64,000 bases of DNA from Sulfuriflexus mobilis (GCF_003967195.1 NZ_AP018725.1:744001-808000); one strand, 5' to 3'; counted from the first letter of the stretch, positions 54,289 through 63,443 are shown. A program made the numbers and translations. Notes: generated by a model from the sequence alone, not told the origin.

Positions 54289-55131
54289 TTACTGGCGGTT
54301 ACCTGGCGCGTTCAGCTTCAGGCCGTTAGACATGTAAGTATGGAAGTACTCCAGGTTGGTGTATTCCGGACCCTGTGCCTTAAATGGCTTGGCGCGTACC
54401 TGCTTGTTACAGCCACCGTAACGGCGGTGCATAGTACCCAGGCCACCCCACTTCGAGCGGTAAACCGGGAAGTTGGTTGCCTGGCCTATACCGGCACTGA
54501 GGATGTTCGCGCGGATGTACTTGCCGGCGGCATCGAAGTGACAGTGTGCACAAGAGAAGTTCAGCTGACCACGGCGGGCAAAGTAGAACTGCTTGCCAGC
54601 GTTGTAGGCAGCCAGGGCACCCTTGTCGTTAGGGACAGAAACGTTGATGGCCTTGCCACGAGAAGTGTTTTTCAGGTAGGCAGACAGCTGTGCCAGTTTA
54701 CCCTTTTTCCACTTCAGGGGCTTTTCGCCATTCTTTGTACGACACTCGTTAATCTCGGCCTCCAAGGTCTTGACCTTGCCGGCCCTGGCGTCCCAGTATG
54801 GGTAGTTCTGGGCGATGCCCTTACCACCGTTCTTGAAGCAGCTGGCATAGGTCTTGCCATTGCCGAAAGCAGTATTGTATTCCTTCTCGCCGGCTGAAAT
54901 ATCCAGTTCGTAAGGAGGAAATTCCTCAATCGCCTGCCAGGCATCGTACATGTCCTGATTGTAGATATAGATACCGTCAGCGTAGTCATCAAAAGTCTTG
55001 CCCGCAGGCAGTTTCTTGGTGAAGTAGCTGCGGAAGTTTTTCAGGTCTTCCTTGGGACCAGCCTGGGCAGACATTTGTGCACCTGCAACCAGTCCCAGAG
55101 CGGTCATTGTGATAATGATTTTCTTCATCAT
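54289..55131 (-). CDS. soxA: c-type cytochrome SoxA, 280 aa
   Basis: Subunit of the SoxAX complex that links thiosulfate oxidatively to SoxY. A signal peptide ending AQA-G is followed by a monohaem layout: C194-A-H-C197-H198 is the only CxxCH, with the Cys 241 (YGGCNKQVRAKP) expected as the persulfide haem ligand. The first half, which carries a second haem in some SoxA, has only Cys 98 and Cys 130 here, which could form a disulfide. It is therefore the single-haem type. Start ATG 55131 with GGAGGAG ahead. Confidence 0.96.
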   Translation of the reverse strand: MMKKIIITMTALGLVAGAQMSAQAGPKEDLKNFRSYFTKKLPAGKTFDDYADGIYIYNQDMYDAWQAIEEFPPYELDISAGEKEYNTAFGNGKTYASCFKNGGKGIAQNYPYWDARAGKVKTLEAEINECRTKNGEKPLKWKKGKLAQLSAYLKNTSRGKAINVSVPNDKGALAAYNAGKQFYFARRGQLNFSCAHCHFDAAGKYIRANILSAGIGQATNFPVYRSKWGGLGTMHRRYGGCNKQVRAKPFKAQGPEYTNLEYFHTYMSNGLKLNAPGNRQ

Positions 55132-55161
55132 TGTTTTATTCTCCTCCAGTTATGGGCTGGC

Positions 55162-55476
55162 TTAACGGATCTGAGCTTCCTGGGAAGCACTTTCACCCTT
55201 GTTGTCGACCCAGCTGATCTTGATGCTGTCACCCTTGTTGCCGCCCTTGAACTTGAACGACAGGTACGGGTTCTTCGAGATCGCCGGACCCCACAGGGCG
55301 GTCAGCACGGCGTTGCCGTTGTGCTCACACTTCACTTCCTGAATGAAGTGCGCGGGGATCACCTTGCCAGTTTTTTTGTCTTTACGCAGACCCGTGTCCA
55401 TCGGATGACTCATCAGGGCCTTGACCGTGGTGGAGTCTTTCTTTGCCGTGGCGCGGATTTTGATACCTTTTGCCAT
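55162..55476 (-). CDS. soxZ: SoxZ sulfur-carrier partner, 104 aa
   Basis: Immunoglobulin-like partner of SoxY. Diagnostic start MAKGIKIRATAKKDSTTVKALMSHPMDTGLRKD, central HFIQEVKCEHNGNAVLTALWGPAISKNPYLSFKF. No signal peptide, as usual (it rides out with SoxY). 29 bases downstream of soxY. Confidence 0.97.
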   Translation of the reverse strand: MAKGIKIRATAKKDSTTVKALMSHPMDTGLRKDKKTGKVIPAHFIQEVKCEHNGNAVLTALWGPAISKNPYLSFKFKGGNKGDSIKISWVDNKGESASQEAQIR

Positions 55477-55505
55477 GATAGTTTCCTCTTAAATTCCTGT
55501 TTGCC

Positions 55506-55970
55506 TTAGCCGCCGCAGCCGCCGATGGTGACCTTGACGTCTTTGCTGGCGCTGTAGACTTTGCCACCGGCCTTGACGACGGCGATGACCTTGGAGGTCT
55601 TGCCCATCTTGATGCGGGTGGAGACATAGCCTTCGGCGTTGGCACCCATGTCGAAGCTCGCACACAGTGGCGAGGCGTTGGCCGCCGCCAGGATGGAGAT
55701 GCTTTCGATGCCGGACTGCGCGGCGGTGATGCTGACCGGGACCACGGCGCCGTTTTCGGCAATGTCCGGGGCCTTGATCTTGATGTCCTTGCTGGCTGCA
55801 GAATCTTTGCTGCCGAACAGGGTGCTCATGGCGTTATCCACGCCCTTGGCTTCAAAGGCCTCTTTCGGCCAGGCTGCGAGGACGCTTTGCGGGGTCAGCA
55901 GGCCTGCGCCCACTGCCACAGCAACGGCACTGCCGGCCATGCTACCTTTGAGGAATGTTCTACGTTCCAT
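55506..55970 (-). CDS. soxY: SoxY sulfur carrier, 154 aa
   Basis: Carries thiosulfate sulfur on the C-terminal cysteine of the GGCGG swinging arm, which is intact at the very end. An N-terminal twin-arginine-like signal (MERRTFLKGSMAGSAVAVAVGAGLL) exports it with SoxZ. Start ATG 55970 with AAGGTG seven bases ahead; the GTG at 55979 is in frame but less well placed. Between soxX (upstream) and soxZ. Confidence 0.97.
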   Translation of the reverse strand: MERRTFLKGSMAGSAVAVAVGAGLLTPQSVLAAWPKEAFEAKGVDNAMSTLFGSKDSAASKDIKIKAPDIAENGAVVPVSITAAQSGIESISILAAANASPLCASFDMGANAEGYVSTRIKMGKTSKVIAVVKAGGKVYSASKDVKVTIGGCGG

Positions 55971-56014
55971 AATTTTCACCTTTTATTCTAGTAAGTTTCT
56001 GTGAAAGACGAGGC

Positions 56015-56386
56015 TTAAAGTGTGTACAGCCATTCGATAATATTATTGATGTCTTTCTTCGAAATGATTTCATGCTTGCCATATGGAGGCATCAGCGTGT
56101 TCGGATTAACGGACTGCGGGTCATTCAGACGCTTGGCCAGCTGTTCGCGATCCGGGAAACGCGCCTTCATGGCAACCAGTGGCGGCCCGATATTACCGGG
56201 TAGACTGGCACCTTCGTATGCATGGCAGGCAAAACAGTTGCCCTTCTTGCGGTCTTCAGCAACCTTCTTGCCGGCTTGGGCTGGGGTCATTTCTGCTGCG
56301 CCCGCAATTTGCGGTGCAAGTGTGAAGCTTCCCATCAGTACAGCTATGGCACTGGCAGTAGCTATTTTCTTTGCGACATTCCGCAT
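56015..56386 (-). CDS. soxX: c-type cytochrome SoxX, 123 aa
   Basis: Small monohaem cytochrome that pairs with SoxA and takes electrons from thiosulfate coupling. Signal peptide to AGA-A, haem motif CFACH at residues 51-55, and the axial methionine probably Met 99 in NTLMPPYG. Start ATG 56386 with AGGAGGAG; the longer frame to 56458 has no ribosome-binding site. First gene of the sox set. Its promoter is not clear in the 257-base gap upstream. Confidence 0.96.
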   Translation of the reverse strand: MRNVAKKIATASAIAVLMGSFTLAPQIAGAAEMTPAQAGKKVAEDRKKGNCFACHAYEGASLPGNIGPPLVAMKARFPDREQLAKRLNDPQSVNPNTLMPPYGKHEIISKKDINNIIEWLYTL

Positions 56387-56643
56387 CGCTCTCCTCCTAA
56401 GGTCTTTCTGTTTTAGTGTGTGATAAATACGTAAGTTTAGGAAAAACTCTAAGTCCACCCCTTTTATTAACTACTTTTATGTCGTTATTTACAGGGAAAA
56501 CTTCGATGCTTACGCGATGTAAGTTGTTTAATTCCGCGTCCAACGTAAGGCATAGCATACCTAAGTGGGTGGCGATGGCAAGTGCTATATGCAAGTAAAT
56601 GTATATCAGAAGATTCTAAGATACTGCATTAGTCGGGAATGAT

Positions 56644-58080
56644 TTAGTGAGGGTTTTCTTCGCGCTCGAGTTGTCGGAGTTGGTCACGTCGTGCCTGAAT
56701 TTTAGACAACTCAATGAAGTTTTCCGTTTTCAGTGCCAGGGCGATGTCGAGCTGACGAATGGCCTCACGTGTTTGCCCGTTCAGGTAGTGGTATTCGGCC
56801 AGTGACTGGTGTGCCTCAAGGGGGAAGCCGGCGGCATCTTCGGCAATGGCCAACAGGTGGTAGAGGCTGGCATCCGGGTCGCGTTGACGACGATGCTCAT
56901 GGAGCAGCTGGCGTGACTCGGCGGCGCGCTTTAACTGTAGCAAGGCGCGGGCATAAGTGACGGTCAGGCTGTGGTCACCCGGGTAGAGCTTCAGGGCCTG
57001 TTGGAAGGCATCCACTGCGGCCTGTGTCTTGCCGGACTCAAGCATAAACTGGGCACGGGCCAGCAGGAAATAAGGCTGTTCAGGGTGTTGCTTGAGGAGC
57101 TTGAGCAGTTCCTGGTCTGCCTGGTTAAACCGTCCAGCGGCTGCCAGGGCCAGGGCATAGCCATAGCGTGTCGCCGTTTCGTTGTTGTATTGGCGGGAGG
57201 CCAGCACCTTTTCGTAATAAGCTATGTCATGTGGCTGCTTGGGTATGTATTGACGGATCTTTTCCCTGATCAGGTGATAATCGAGGCTGTCCGTGAATTG
57301 CTTGAAAGGGTATCGCTCGGCGCGGCCTCGGGCATTGGCAATACGTGTCACGGTCACGGGGTGGGTACTGAGAAATTCGGGCGGTCGGCTGTAATAGCGT
57401 GAGGCCTGTTGCAGACGTTCGAAGAATACCGTCATGGCGCGCGGGTCGAAGTCGGCAGCAGCCAGGGTTTGAATACCGATGTGATCGGCCTCATTTTCAT
57501 TCGAGCGGGTAAAGTCGAGTTGGGCCTGTACGGCCGCAGCCTGTGAGGCAGAGAGGGTGGCGCGCCCGAGTTCGCTGTTTTGTGAACCAATAATAATGGC
57601 CGCAATGACGCCGGCCAGGGCCGGCAGGTTGAGGTTGCTCTGTGCCTCGTAGGCGCGGGCCATGTGACGTTGGGTGATATGGGCAATTTCGTGGGCAATC
57701 ACCGAGGCCAGTTCACTCTCTGATTCGGTGGCACTGAACAGGCCGGTATTGATACCGATAAAACCGCCGGGGGCGGCGAAGGCGTTGATACGTGGGTCAT
57801 CGAGCATAAAAAAGGTGTAGTTTTGCACCGGGTCATCACTGTTAGCGGCCACTCGGTTACCGAGGTTGCGGATATACTCGGTGATCTCAGGGTCTTCAAT
57901 AAGCTGAAAGCTCAGCCGTATGCGGCGCAAAAACTCGGTGCCGATGCGGTGCTCCTGCTCGGGCGAAATGAAGGCCCCGGCGCTGTCTCCCATGTCTGGC
58001 AGGCGAATGTTTTCCGCACTGAGCAGTCCGGGCAGGCACAGCAGCAGATAAAATGCTTTGAGTAAAGTTTGTAAGTCCAT
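56644..58080 (-). CDS. bepA: BepA/YfgC-like M48 metalloprotease with TPRs, 478 aa
   Basis: Periplasmic protease-chaperone of outer-membrane assembly. The signal peptide LLKAFYLLLCLPGLLS-A leads to an M48 domain with IAHEIAHITQRHMARAYE, then C-terminal TPR repeats (FNQADQELLKLLKQHPEQPYFLLARAQFMLESGKTQAAVDAF, LYHLLAIAEDAAGFPLEAHQSLAEYHYLNGQT). Length equals that of E. coli BepA (487). Start ATG 58080. Unrelated to the sox genes beyond position. Confidence 0.92.
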   Translation of the reverse strand: MDLQTLLKAFYLLLCLPGLLSAENIRLPDMGDSAGAFISPEQEHRIGTEFLRRIRLSFQLIEDPEITEYIRNLGNRVAANSDDPVQNYTFFMLDDPRINAFAAPGGFIGINTGLFSATESESELASVIAHEIAHITQRHMARAYEAQSNLNLPALAGVIAAIIIGSQNSELGRATLSASQAAAVQAQLDFTRSNENEADHIGIQTLAAADFDPRAMTVFFERLQQASRYYSRPPEFLSTHPVTVTRIANARGRAERYPFKQFTDSLDYHLIREKIRQYIPKQPHDIAYYEKVLASRQYNNETATRYGYALALAAAGRFNQADQELLKLLKQHPEQPYFLLARAQFMLESGKTQAAVDAFQQALKLYPGDHSLTVTYARALLQLKRAAESRQLLHEHRRQRDPDASLYHLLAIAEDAAGFPLEAHQSLAEYHYLNGQTREAIRQLDIALALKTENFIELSKIQARRDQLRQLEREENPH

Positions 58081-58201
58081 GAATAAATAAGAAATATATA
58101 TTGAGCTCAGAATATAGGACCACAATAAGGGGTTTGCAGTTCAGAATCCAGTGAATATACTCAGCCTCGATGATGATGGGTCTTGCATGCGCTGTGCGGA
58201 C

Positions 58202-58230
58202 TTGCCTTTGCCATAAACTTATCATATAAG
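58202..58230 (+). promoter_or_regulatory. sigma70-like promoter of tusA with overlapping dyad
   Basis: TTGCCT, a 17-base spacer and TATAAG. A perfect dyad ACTTAT-CAT-ATAAGT (58217-58231) covers the -10 box and could be an operator. Confidence 0.55.
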
Positions 58231-58314
58231 TGTACTCTTGAATTCTAATATCCTTGTCCGGACCTGGCTAGTACGGGGACCCGGGCGCTAAAAAATCTTG
58301 TAAGGAGATTAAAG

Positions 58315-58545
58315 ATGGCTGATTTTGATCAAGAACTCGATGCATCCGGTCTGAACTGTCCGCTGCCTATTCTGCGCGCCAAGAAGACTCTGGCCGGTAT
58401 GGATACAGGTCAGGTACTTCGCATTGTTGCGACTGACCCGGGTTCAGTAAAGGACTTTGAAGCCTTTGCCAAGCAGACCGGTAATGAACTTATGGATTCT
58501 GGTGAAGAAGGCGGCAAGTTCGTTTTCCGTATCAAGAAGGCCTAA
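58315..58545 (+). CDS. tusA: TusA-family sulfur carrier, 76 aa
   Basis: Cytoplasmic sulfur-trafficking protein. The sulfur-binding cysteine sits in LDASGLNCPLPILRAKKTL (CPxP type, Cys 15), and the family's VRIVATDPGSVKDFEAF-like stretch follows (LRIVATDPGSVKDFEAFAKQTG). AAGGAG precedes the ATG. With the DsrE protein 75 bases later it forms a tusA-dsrE unit often linked to sulfane-sulfur handling in sulfur oxidisers. Confidence 0.96.
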   Translation: MADFDQELDASGLNCPLPILRAKKTLAGMDTGQVLRIVATDPGSVKDFEAFAKQTGNELMDSGEEGGKFVFRIKKA

Positions 58546-58620
58546 CAAGCTTTTTGTTGTTAGGCCCGAACTCAGTGTGCCTGACTCCTCAGTAACATAA
58601 CGCTCGTAAGGAGAGCCATT

Positions 58621-59100
58621 ATGTCGGGAAAGAAACTCGGAATTATTGCGACCAAGGGCACACTGGATTGGGCCTATCCTCCTTTTATCCTTGCTTCCAC
58701 TGCTGCAGCACTGGGGTATGAGACACAGATATTTTTTACCTTCTATGGTCTGCAGCTGGTTCGTAAAGATCTCAACCTGAAGGTTAGCCCACTGGGTAAC
58801 CCGGGTATGCCGATGCCGATGGCCATGGACAAATGGTTCCCGGTACTGGGTACTGCCCTGCCAGGTATGGAAGCGGTCATGACCAGTATGATGAAGGCGA
58901 AGATGAAGTCCAAGGGTGTGGCCAGTATCGAAGAACTGCGCGAGCTCTGTATTGAGGCTGAAGTGAAGATGGTCGGTTGCCAGATGACAGTAGACCTGTT
59001 CGACTTCACGCAGGATAATTTCATTGATGGCCTGGAGTACGGTGGTGCCGCGACTTTCTTCGAGTTTGCCGGTGAAACGGATGTTTGTCTGTATATCTAG
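58621..59100 (+). CDS. DsrE-family (DsrE2/DsrE3-like) sulfurtransferase, 159 aa
   Basis: DsrE/DsrF-like alpha/beta fold. The start KKLGIIATKGTLDWAYPPFILASTAAALGYETQIFFTFYGLQL is typical of the DsrE2/DsrE3 group, whose hydrophobic segment may rest on the membrane. A candidate persulfide cysteine is in MVGCQMTVDLF (near residue 120). It would pass sulfur with TusA. AAGGAGAG precedes the ATG. A terminator closes the two-gene unit. Which DsrE subgroup it belongs to needs a tree. Confidence 0.88.
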   Translation: MSGKKLGIIATKGTLDWAYPPFILASTAAALGYETQIFFTFYGLQLVRKDLNLKVSPLGNPGMPMPMAMDKWFPVLGTALPGMEAVMTSMMKAKMKSKGVASIEELRELCIEAEVKMVGCQMTVDLFDFTQDNFIDGLEYGGAATFFEFAGETDVCLYI

Positions 59101-59124
59101 ATCTGATCTTTAAAAATACGGATA

Positions 59125-59153
59125 AAAAAAGCCCGGCATAGCCGGGCTTTTTT
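59125..59153. terminator. bidirectional terminator between dsrE-like and fadL-like genes
   Basis: AAAAAAAGCCCGGC, loop ATA, GCCGGGCTTTTTT: a symmetric hairpin flanked by A and T runs, serving the plus-strand dsrE gene and the minus-strand porin that end facing each other. Confidence 0.93.
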
Positions 59154-59175
59154 ATTGCTTGTAGCAGGCTGCAAC

Positions 59176-60576
59176 TTAGAATGCCCAGCGCGCCTGGACA
59201 CTGAGGATGTCAATATCGATTTCGTATTCACCGACCAGAGCACCACGCAGTGTGTTTTCGGTATCGGCCAGGGATTTGTTGATTTTGGCATCCTTGACAA
59301 ACAGGTGGGCATAACCCACATCAAAGCTGAGCTTGTCTGACGACTTGTAGGTAAAGCCGGCGGTTAGCCAGGTACGGTCCTGATCAGGCACGCGCGGTGT
59401 CTGGTTTTCACTATTACGATTAGCAGATTCATCAAAGGCAATACCGCCACGCCAGGTCCACTGTTTGTTCGGTACATAGCTTACGCCAAGCGAGTAACGG
59501 TTACTGTCCTGCCACTTTGTGGTGGTGACAGAATCGGCCGCACCGGAATCAAATTCAATACGTAGTTCCTCGAATTCACTCCAGTTGGTCCAAGTGAGGT
59601 CACCGTTTACGGTCCATTTCGAATCTATCTCATGGTTAAAACCGACTGACAGGGAATCCGGCAGGGTAACCTTGGCTTTGACATCGGTATCTACCAGACC
59701 GCGCCCTGCGGCAATCGCGGTGGCATTACCCGTAGCTGGGTTGTTAGGCGTATCGAAGTCGGCATCACCTTTTAGTGTGTGTTTGATACGCGAACGATAG
59801 GCGATACCGATGCGGGTCTGCGGCGTGGCCTGCCACATCATCCCCAAGTTATAACCGAAGCTCCAGTCATCGCCTTTGACCTCGGCCTCACCATCGTCCG
59901 CTTGCGGCGAAAGGTTAAGTGCCGTACAGGTGCCTGCGGGCAGGGTCATGGTAATGTTCTCACCGGCAAAGCATAGACCGCCATAATCCACGGCATTGGT
60001 GAGACGGGCCTCAATATATTGCGCATTGAGACCAAAGCCGAGACTCAGTTTGTCGTCTACTTTGTAGGCTAGTGAAGGGTTGATATTGACGGTTTTCAAC
60101 TCTGAGGTCAGGGCATGGTAACGACCGACCCAGCCATCATCGTATTCGGTGACCAGTCCGAAGGGGGCACCGATACCGACACCGAAGGTCCACTGCTGGT
60201 TGATCGGGCGACTGTAATAAAAATTGGGTACCAGGGCGACAGGGCCGGCATCACCGCCGTTCTCATTGTTGACATCGAGTGACGCGGTTGTGAAATGGGT
60301 TGAACCCTGATCCTTGAATTTGGCATTCGGGTCGATGACGTGGACAGCAAAAATGGCCTGGGCGCCATCAAGGCGAGTCATCCCGGCAGGGTTGAAGTAG
60401 ATGGTTGAGGCATCCGTCGCGCCGCTTGAACCCCCGGCAAAGGCATTGCCCAGGCCAGTGACGCTTTGCTCGATGATACCAAAGCCTGCGGCATGGCTCG
60501 TGCCACTGACGGTGGCGAGTGCGTAGATGGAACAGTAAAGGGTCTGTTTTAGTGCCTGTCGTGGGGTGAATGACAT
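59176..60576 (-). CDS. FadL-family outer-membrane porin, 466 aa
   Basis: Outer-membrane barrel of the FadL/OmpP1/TodX family that lets hydrophobic molecules through. After the signal peptide the mature N-terminus AAGFGIIEQSVTGLGNAFAGGSSGATDASTIYFNPAGMTRL shows the N-terminal plug (hatch) motif with NPAG. The C-terminus ends in an aromatic residue, SVQARWAF. Convergent with the sulfur genes and divergent to a second FadL gene, with which it shares the upstream region. Substrates may be fatty acids or hydrocarbons; unproven. Confidence 0.92.
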   Translation of the reverse strand: MSFTPRQALKQTLYCSIYALATVSGTSHAAGFGIIEQSVTGLGNAFAGGSSGATDASTIYFNPAGMTRLDGAQAIFAVHVIDPNAKFKDQGSTHFTTASLDVNNENGGDAGPVALVPNFYYSRPINQQWTFGVGIGAPFGLVTEYDDGWVGRYHALTSELKTVNINPSLAYKVDDKLSLGFGLNAQYIEARLTNAVDYGGLCFAGENITMTLPAGTCTALNLSPQADDGEAEVKGDDWSFGYNLGMMWQATPQTRIGIAYRSRIKHTLKGDADFDTPNNPATGNATAIAAGRGLVDTDVKAKVTLPDSLSVGFNHEIDSKWTVNGDLTWTNWSEFEELRIEFDSGAADSVTTTKWQDSNRYSLGVSYVPNKQWTWRGGIAFDESANRNSENQTPRVPDQDRTWLTAGFTYKSSDKLSFDVGYAHLFVKDAKINKSLADTENTLRGALVGEYEIDIDILSVQARWAF

Positions 60577-60924
60577 GGGTAACCTCGGTATTGTTGTTAT
60601 GGTTTATGTATTCCGGTGAATAATCTCGCGAGAGGGGCCACCTTGTAAAGCAGGCAAGAAAAGTAAGCATGTAAGAATATAGTAATATAAATATTAGTAC
60701 ATACCGAAATTGCTAGGAAAATCAGTGCGTAAGTTGAGATAAATCACGAAAAAAAGTTGACATGGTGCGTGTTGCGAAACACACTGTTGTCATTACGCAC
60801 AGGGGTGTAGGTAATACACAACAACGGCAGTCACAGATTGCATGATCCGGCATAGAAGCGGCCTGCGCATAAGAAGCTTTATACAATAAACACGTGTTGT
60901 CTTTAATTTGGGAGGAGACACTCA
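60577..60924. other. divergent intergenic region of the two porin genes
   Basis: About 350 bases. Two related dyads are seen: GTGTT-GCGA-AACAC (60769-60782), directly after a perfect TTGACA (60757-60762) whose -10 is poor, and AACACGTGTT (60889-60898), near a TATACAAT. Shared half-sites suggest one regulator acting on both porin genes. No open frame is convincing. Confidence 0.45.
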
Positions 60925-62238
60925 ATGAAACATAGTAAGCATTTGCTCGCCGCTGCGGTTGCAGCTTCTTTTATGGTACCAATGTCGGCATCCGCGACGA
61001 ACGGTTATTTTGGTGCTGCGTACGGACCTAACGCGCGCGGTATGGCCGGCGCCGTCACGGCCCTGCCTCAGGATTCCATGGCTGCTGCCGTCAACCCGGC
61101 GGGCATGGCCCATGTGGGTGAGCGTGCGGACGTCAATATTGAGGTATTCTCACCCGATCGTGACGCCTCCACAGGTGCAGGTTCGGCTGTGAGTGAAATG
61201 AACGGTTTCATCATTCCATCGGGTGGTTATGTCCGCAAGATTGACGACAATATGACGGCGGGTATTACGATTTATGCCAACGGCGGCATGAATTCCAATT
61301 ATGATGACGGTGCCGGTGTCAATCCATTTGGGTTCCCGGATCGGCTGGGTGTTGACCTTGCACAGATGATTTTTGCCCCAACCATTACCTATAAGCTGAA
61401 TGAGACTCATACAGTGGGTGCCTCCCTGCTGGTCGGTTACCAGCAGTTTAAGGCCTATGGCCTGCAAGGCTTTTGTGGCTTTAAAGGTGATGGCAGCTGT
61501 AATCCAATGACCGGTGCCGGCGTTGATTCAGCGGCCGGTAATAAGGGGCTGACCAACCAGGGCTATGATGATGCATGGGGTGTAGGCCTGCGTGTAGGTT
61601 GGCAGGGTCAGATGAGCGAAAATGTGACCCTGGGTGCCGCGTATTCATCGAAGATCTACATGAATGAGTTTGATAAATACGATAGGCTCTTCGCTGAAGA
61701 CGGTGATTTTGATATCCCCGCCAACTGGTCGGTCGGTATAGCCGCCAAGGTAACACCAAAGTCGACAGTAACTTTTGATATCCAGCAGATTGAATACAGT
61801 GATGTGAAGGCCATCGCGAATAAGGGACCATCTCTTACCTCTCCTACTGGATTTGATGCAGGTCAGGGTTTTCTGGGTGCCGACAATGGTCTCGGTTTCG
61901 GCTGGGATGACATGACCATCTTCAAACTCGGTTTTGTCTATGACCATGATGCGAACTTTACATACCGGTTAGGTGTCAGCCACGGTGATCAGCCCATTGG
62001 TGACGATGATGCGTTGTTCAACGTACTGGCCCCGGCAGTGCCAGAAACGCATATTACCGCCGGCTTTACTTATCGCCCGACCGGTAAAGACGACAATGAA
62101 GTGACCGTGGCCTTCATGCATGCGGTCCGTAACGAGGTCAAAAACGATAGAGGCAATGCCTTCTTTGCTATGGGCGCGCCAACCGAGATCAGCATGTACC
62201 AGAACGCCGTGGAGATCGGTTATTCCTGGAAGTTCTAA
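60925..62238 (+). CDS. FadL-family outer-membrane porin, 437 aa
   Basis: Second FadL-type barrel. Signal peptide (LLAAAVAASFMVPMSASA-T), mature NGYFGAAYGPNARGMAGAVTALPQDSMAAAVNPAGMAHVG with the NPAG plug motif, and aromatic C-terminus EIGYSWKF. It differs from the minus-strand copy in sequence, so they are probably ancient paralogues rather than a recent duplication. A strong ribosome-binding site (GGGAGGAG) precedes the ATG. Followed by a terminator. Confidence 0.92.
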   Translation: MKHSKHLLAAAVAASFMVPMSASATNGYFGAAYGPNARGMAGAVTALPQDSMAAAVNPAGMAHVGERADVNIEVFSPDRDASTGAGSAVSEMNGFIIPSGGYVRKIDDNMTAGITIYANGGMNSNYDDGAGVNPFGFPDRLGVDLAQMIFAPTITYKLNETHTVGASLLVGYQQFKAYGLQGFCGFKGDGSCNPMTGAGVDSAAGNKGLTNQGYDDAWGVGLRVGWQGQMSENVTLGAAYSSKIYMNEFDKYDRLFAEDGDFDIPANWSVGIAAKVTPKSTVTFDIQQIEYSDVKAIANKGPSLTSPTGFDAGQGFLGADNGLGFGWDDMTIFKLGFVYDHDANFTYRLGVSHGDQPIGDDDALFNVLAPAVPETHITAGFTYRPTGKDDNEVTVAFMHAVRNEVKNDRGNAFFAMGAPTEISMYQNAVEIGYSWKF

Positions 62239-62260
62239 GCTTTGTTACACAGTCGTATAG

Positions 62261-62289
62261 AAAAGGGGCCCGACAGGGCCCCTTTTTTT
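62261..62289 (+). terminator. rho-independent terminator after the plus-strand porin
   Basis: AAAAGGGGCCC, loop GACA, GGGCCCCTTTT and a T run. Confidence 0.93.
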
Positions 62290-62390
62290 ATGCCCAAAGT
62301 AGCCCCAAAAGGCCCCCTGAAGCAGGCACAAGACTAGGCCTGCGGCCTTGAGTCGGTATAATAGGCGGAAGACTGATTGTTTCCGGAGGC

Positions 62391-63443
62391 ATGATGCCCA
62401 CTACTCGTCACCTGCTGCTGATACTCAGCGGCCTTATCCTGCACACTGCCGCGCTGGCGGAGGTGTCCCTTAATACGGTCACGCTGGCCTACGAAGAGGT
62501 TGTCAGCCAACGCGAGTTTGATGGCCTGATCGAGGCGGTCGACAAGGCAACGATTACCGCCGAGGTCTCCGATCGTATTGTCGAGATCAATTATGACGTC
62601 GATGATTACGTACCGAAGGGCGCGGTGATCCTGCGTTTCCGTGATACGCGTCAGCGTGCGCAACTGGAACAGGCCGAGGCGGCATTACGCGAGGCAGAAG
62701 TGGGGGCCCAGGATGCCGAAAAGGAGTTTGCGCGCATTCGTGATATTTATGCGAAGAAACTGGTCGCCAAGGCGGCACTCGACAGGGCCAGTGCTACGCT
62801 GAATGCCGCCAAGGCGCGCAAAGAGCAGGCGCAGGCGCGCGTCCGTGAGGCATCAGACCAACTGGAACGTACCGTGTTACGCGCCCCTTATAGCGGTATT
62901 GTTACCGAACGGCATGTCGAACTGGGCGAAACACCGACCATTGGGCAAAAGATTATTACTGGCCTGTCACTCGACCGGCTGCGTGTGGTGACGGATGTCC
63001 CGCAGCAATTTGTCTCGGTCCTGCGTGGTGATTGTTGCCCGGCACGTATCCTGTTGCCCGGGGACGGCGAGCGTTTCGTAGCCGTCGAAAAACTTACGGT
63101 TTCTCCGCTTGCCAGTGCGAATACTCATAGCTTCCGCGTGCGTGCCGACCTGGCGAAGGGGCAACATGATTTGTATCCCGGGATGTTCGTCAAGCTGGTG
63201 CTGGATATTGCAAAACAATCGCGTCTGCTGGTACCACGTGCGGCGATAGTGCACCGTAGTGAAGTCACCGGCGTGTATGTTGTTGCAGAGGCGGGCCAGG
63301 TCAGTTTCAGGCATATTCGTAGCGGACGCATGCATACCGATGGCCGTGTCGAGGTACACGCCGGACTCGAAGCCGGGGAGAAGATCGCCCTGGAACCCCT
63401 GGCGGCGGGTATTTACCTGAAAGGACAGCCGGGTCATGAGTGA
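62391..63443 (+). CDS. RND periplasmic adaptor, 350 aa
   Basis: Exported (signal peptide LLLILSGLILHTAALA-E) adaptor of the HlyD/AcrA type: half motif VEINYDVDDYVPKGAVILRFRD, alpha-hairpin of about 70 residues rich in Ala/Arg/Glu (AEAALREAEVGAQDAEKEFARIRDIYAK), then VLRAPYSGIVTERHVELGE and LYPGMFVKLVLDI. Starts at 62391 or the adjacent ATG 62394. Third RND adaptor of the window; the permease that follows overlaps it by 8 bases. Confidence 0.9.
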   Translation: MMPTTRHLLLILSGLILHTAALAEVSLNTVTLAYEEVVSQREFDGLIEAVDKATITAEVSDRIVEINYDVDDYVPKGAVILRFRDTRQRAQLEQAEAALREAEVGAQDAEKEFARIRDIYAKKLVAKAALDRASATLNAAKARKEQAQARVREASDQLERTVLRAPYSGIVTERHVELGETPTIGQKIITGLSLDRLRVVTDVPQQFVSVLRGDCCPARILLPGDGERFVAVEKLTVSPLASANTHSFRVRADLAKGQHDLYPGMFVKLVLDIAKQSRLLVPRAAIVHRSEVTGVYVVAEAGQVSFRHIRSGRMHTDGRVEVHAGLEAGEKIALEPLAAGIYLKGQPGHE

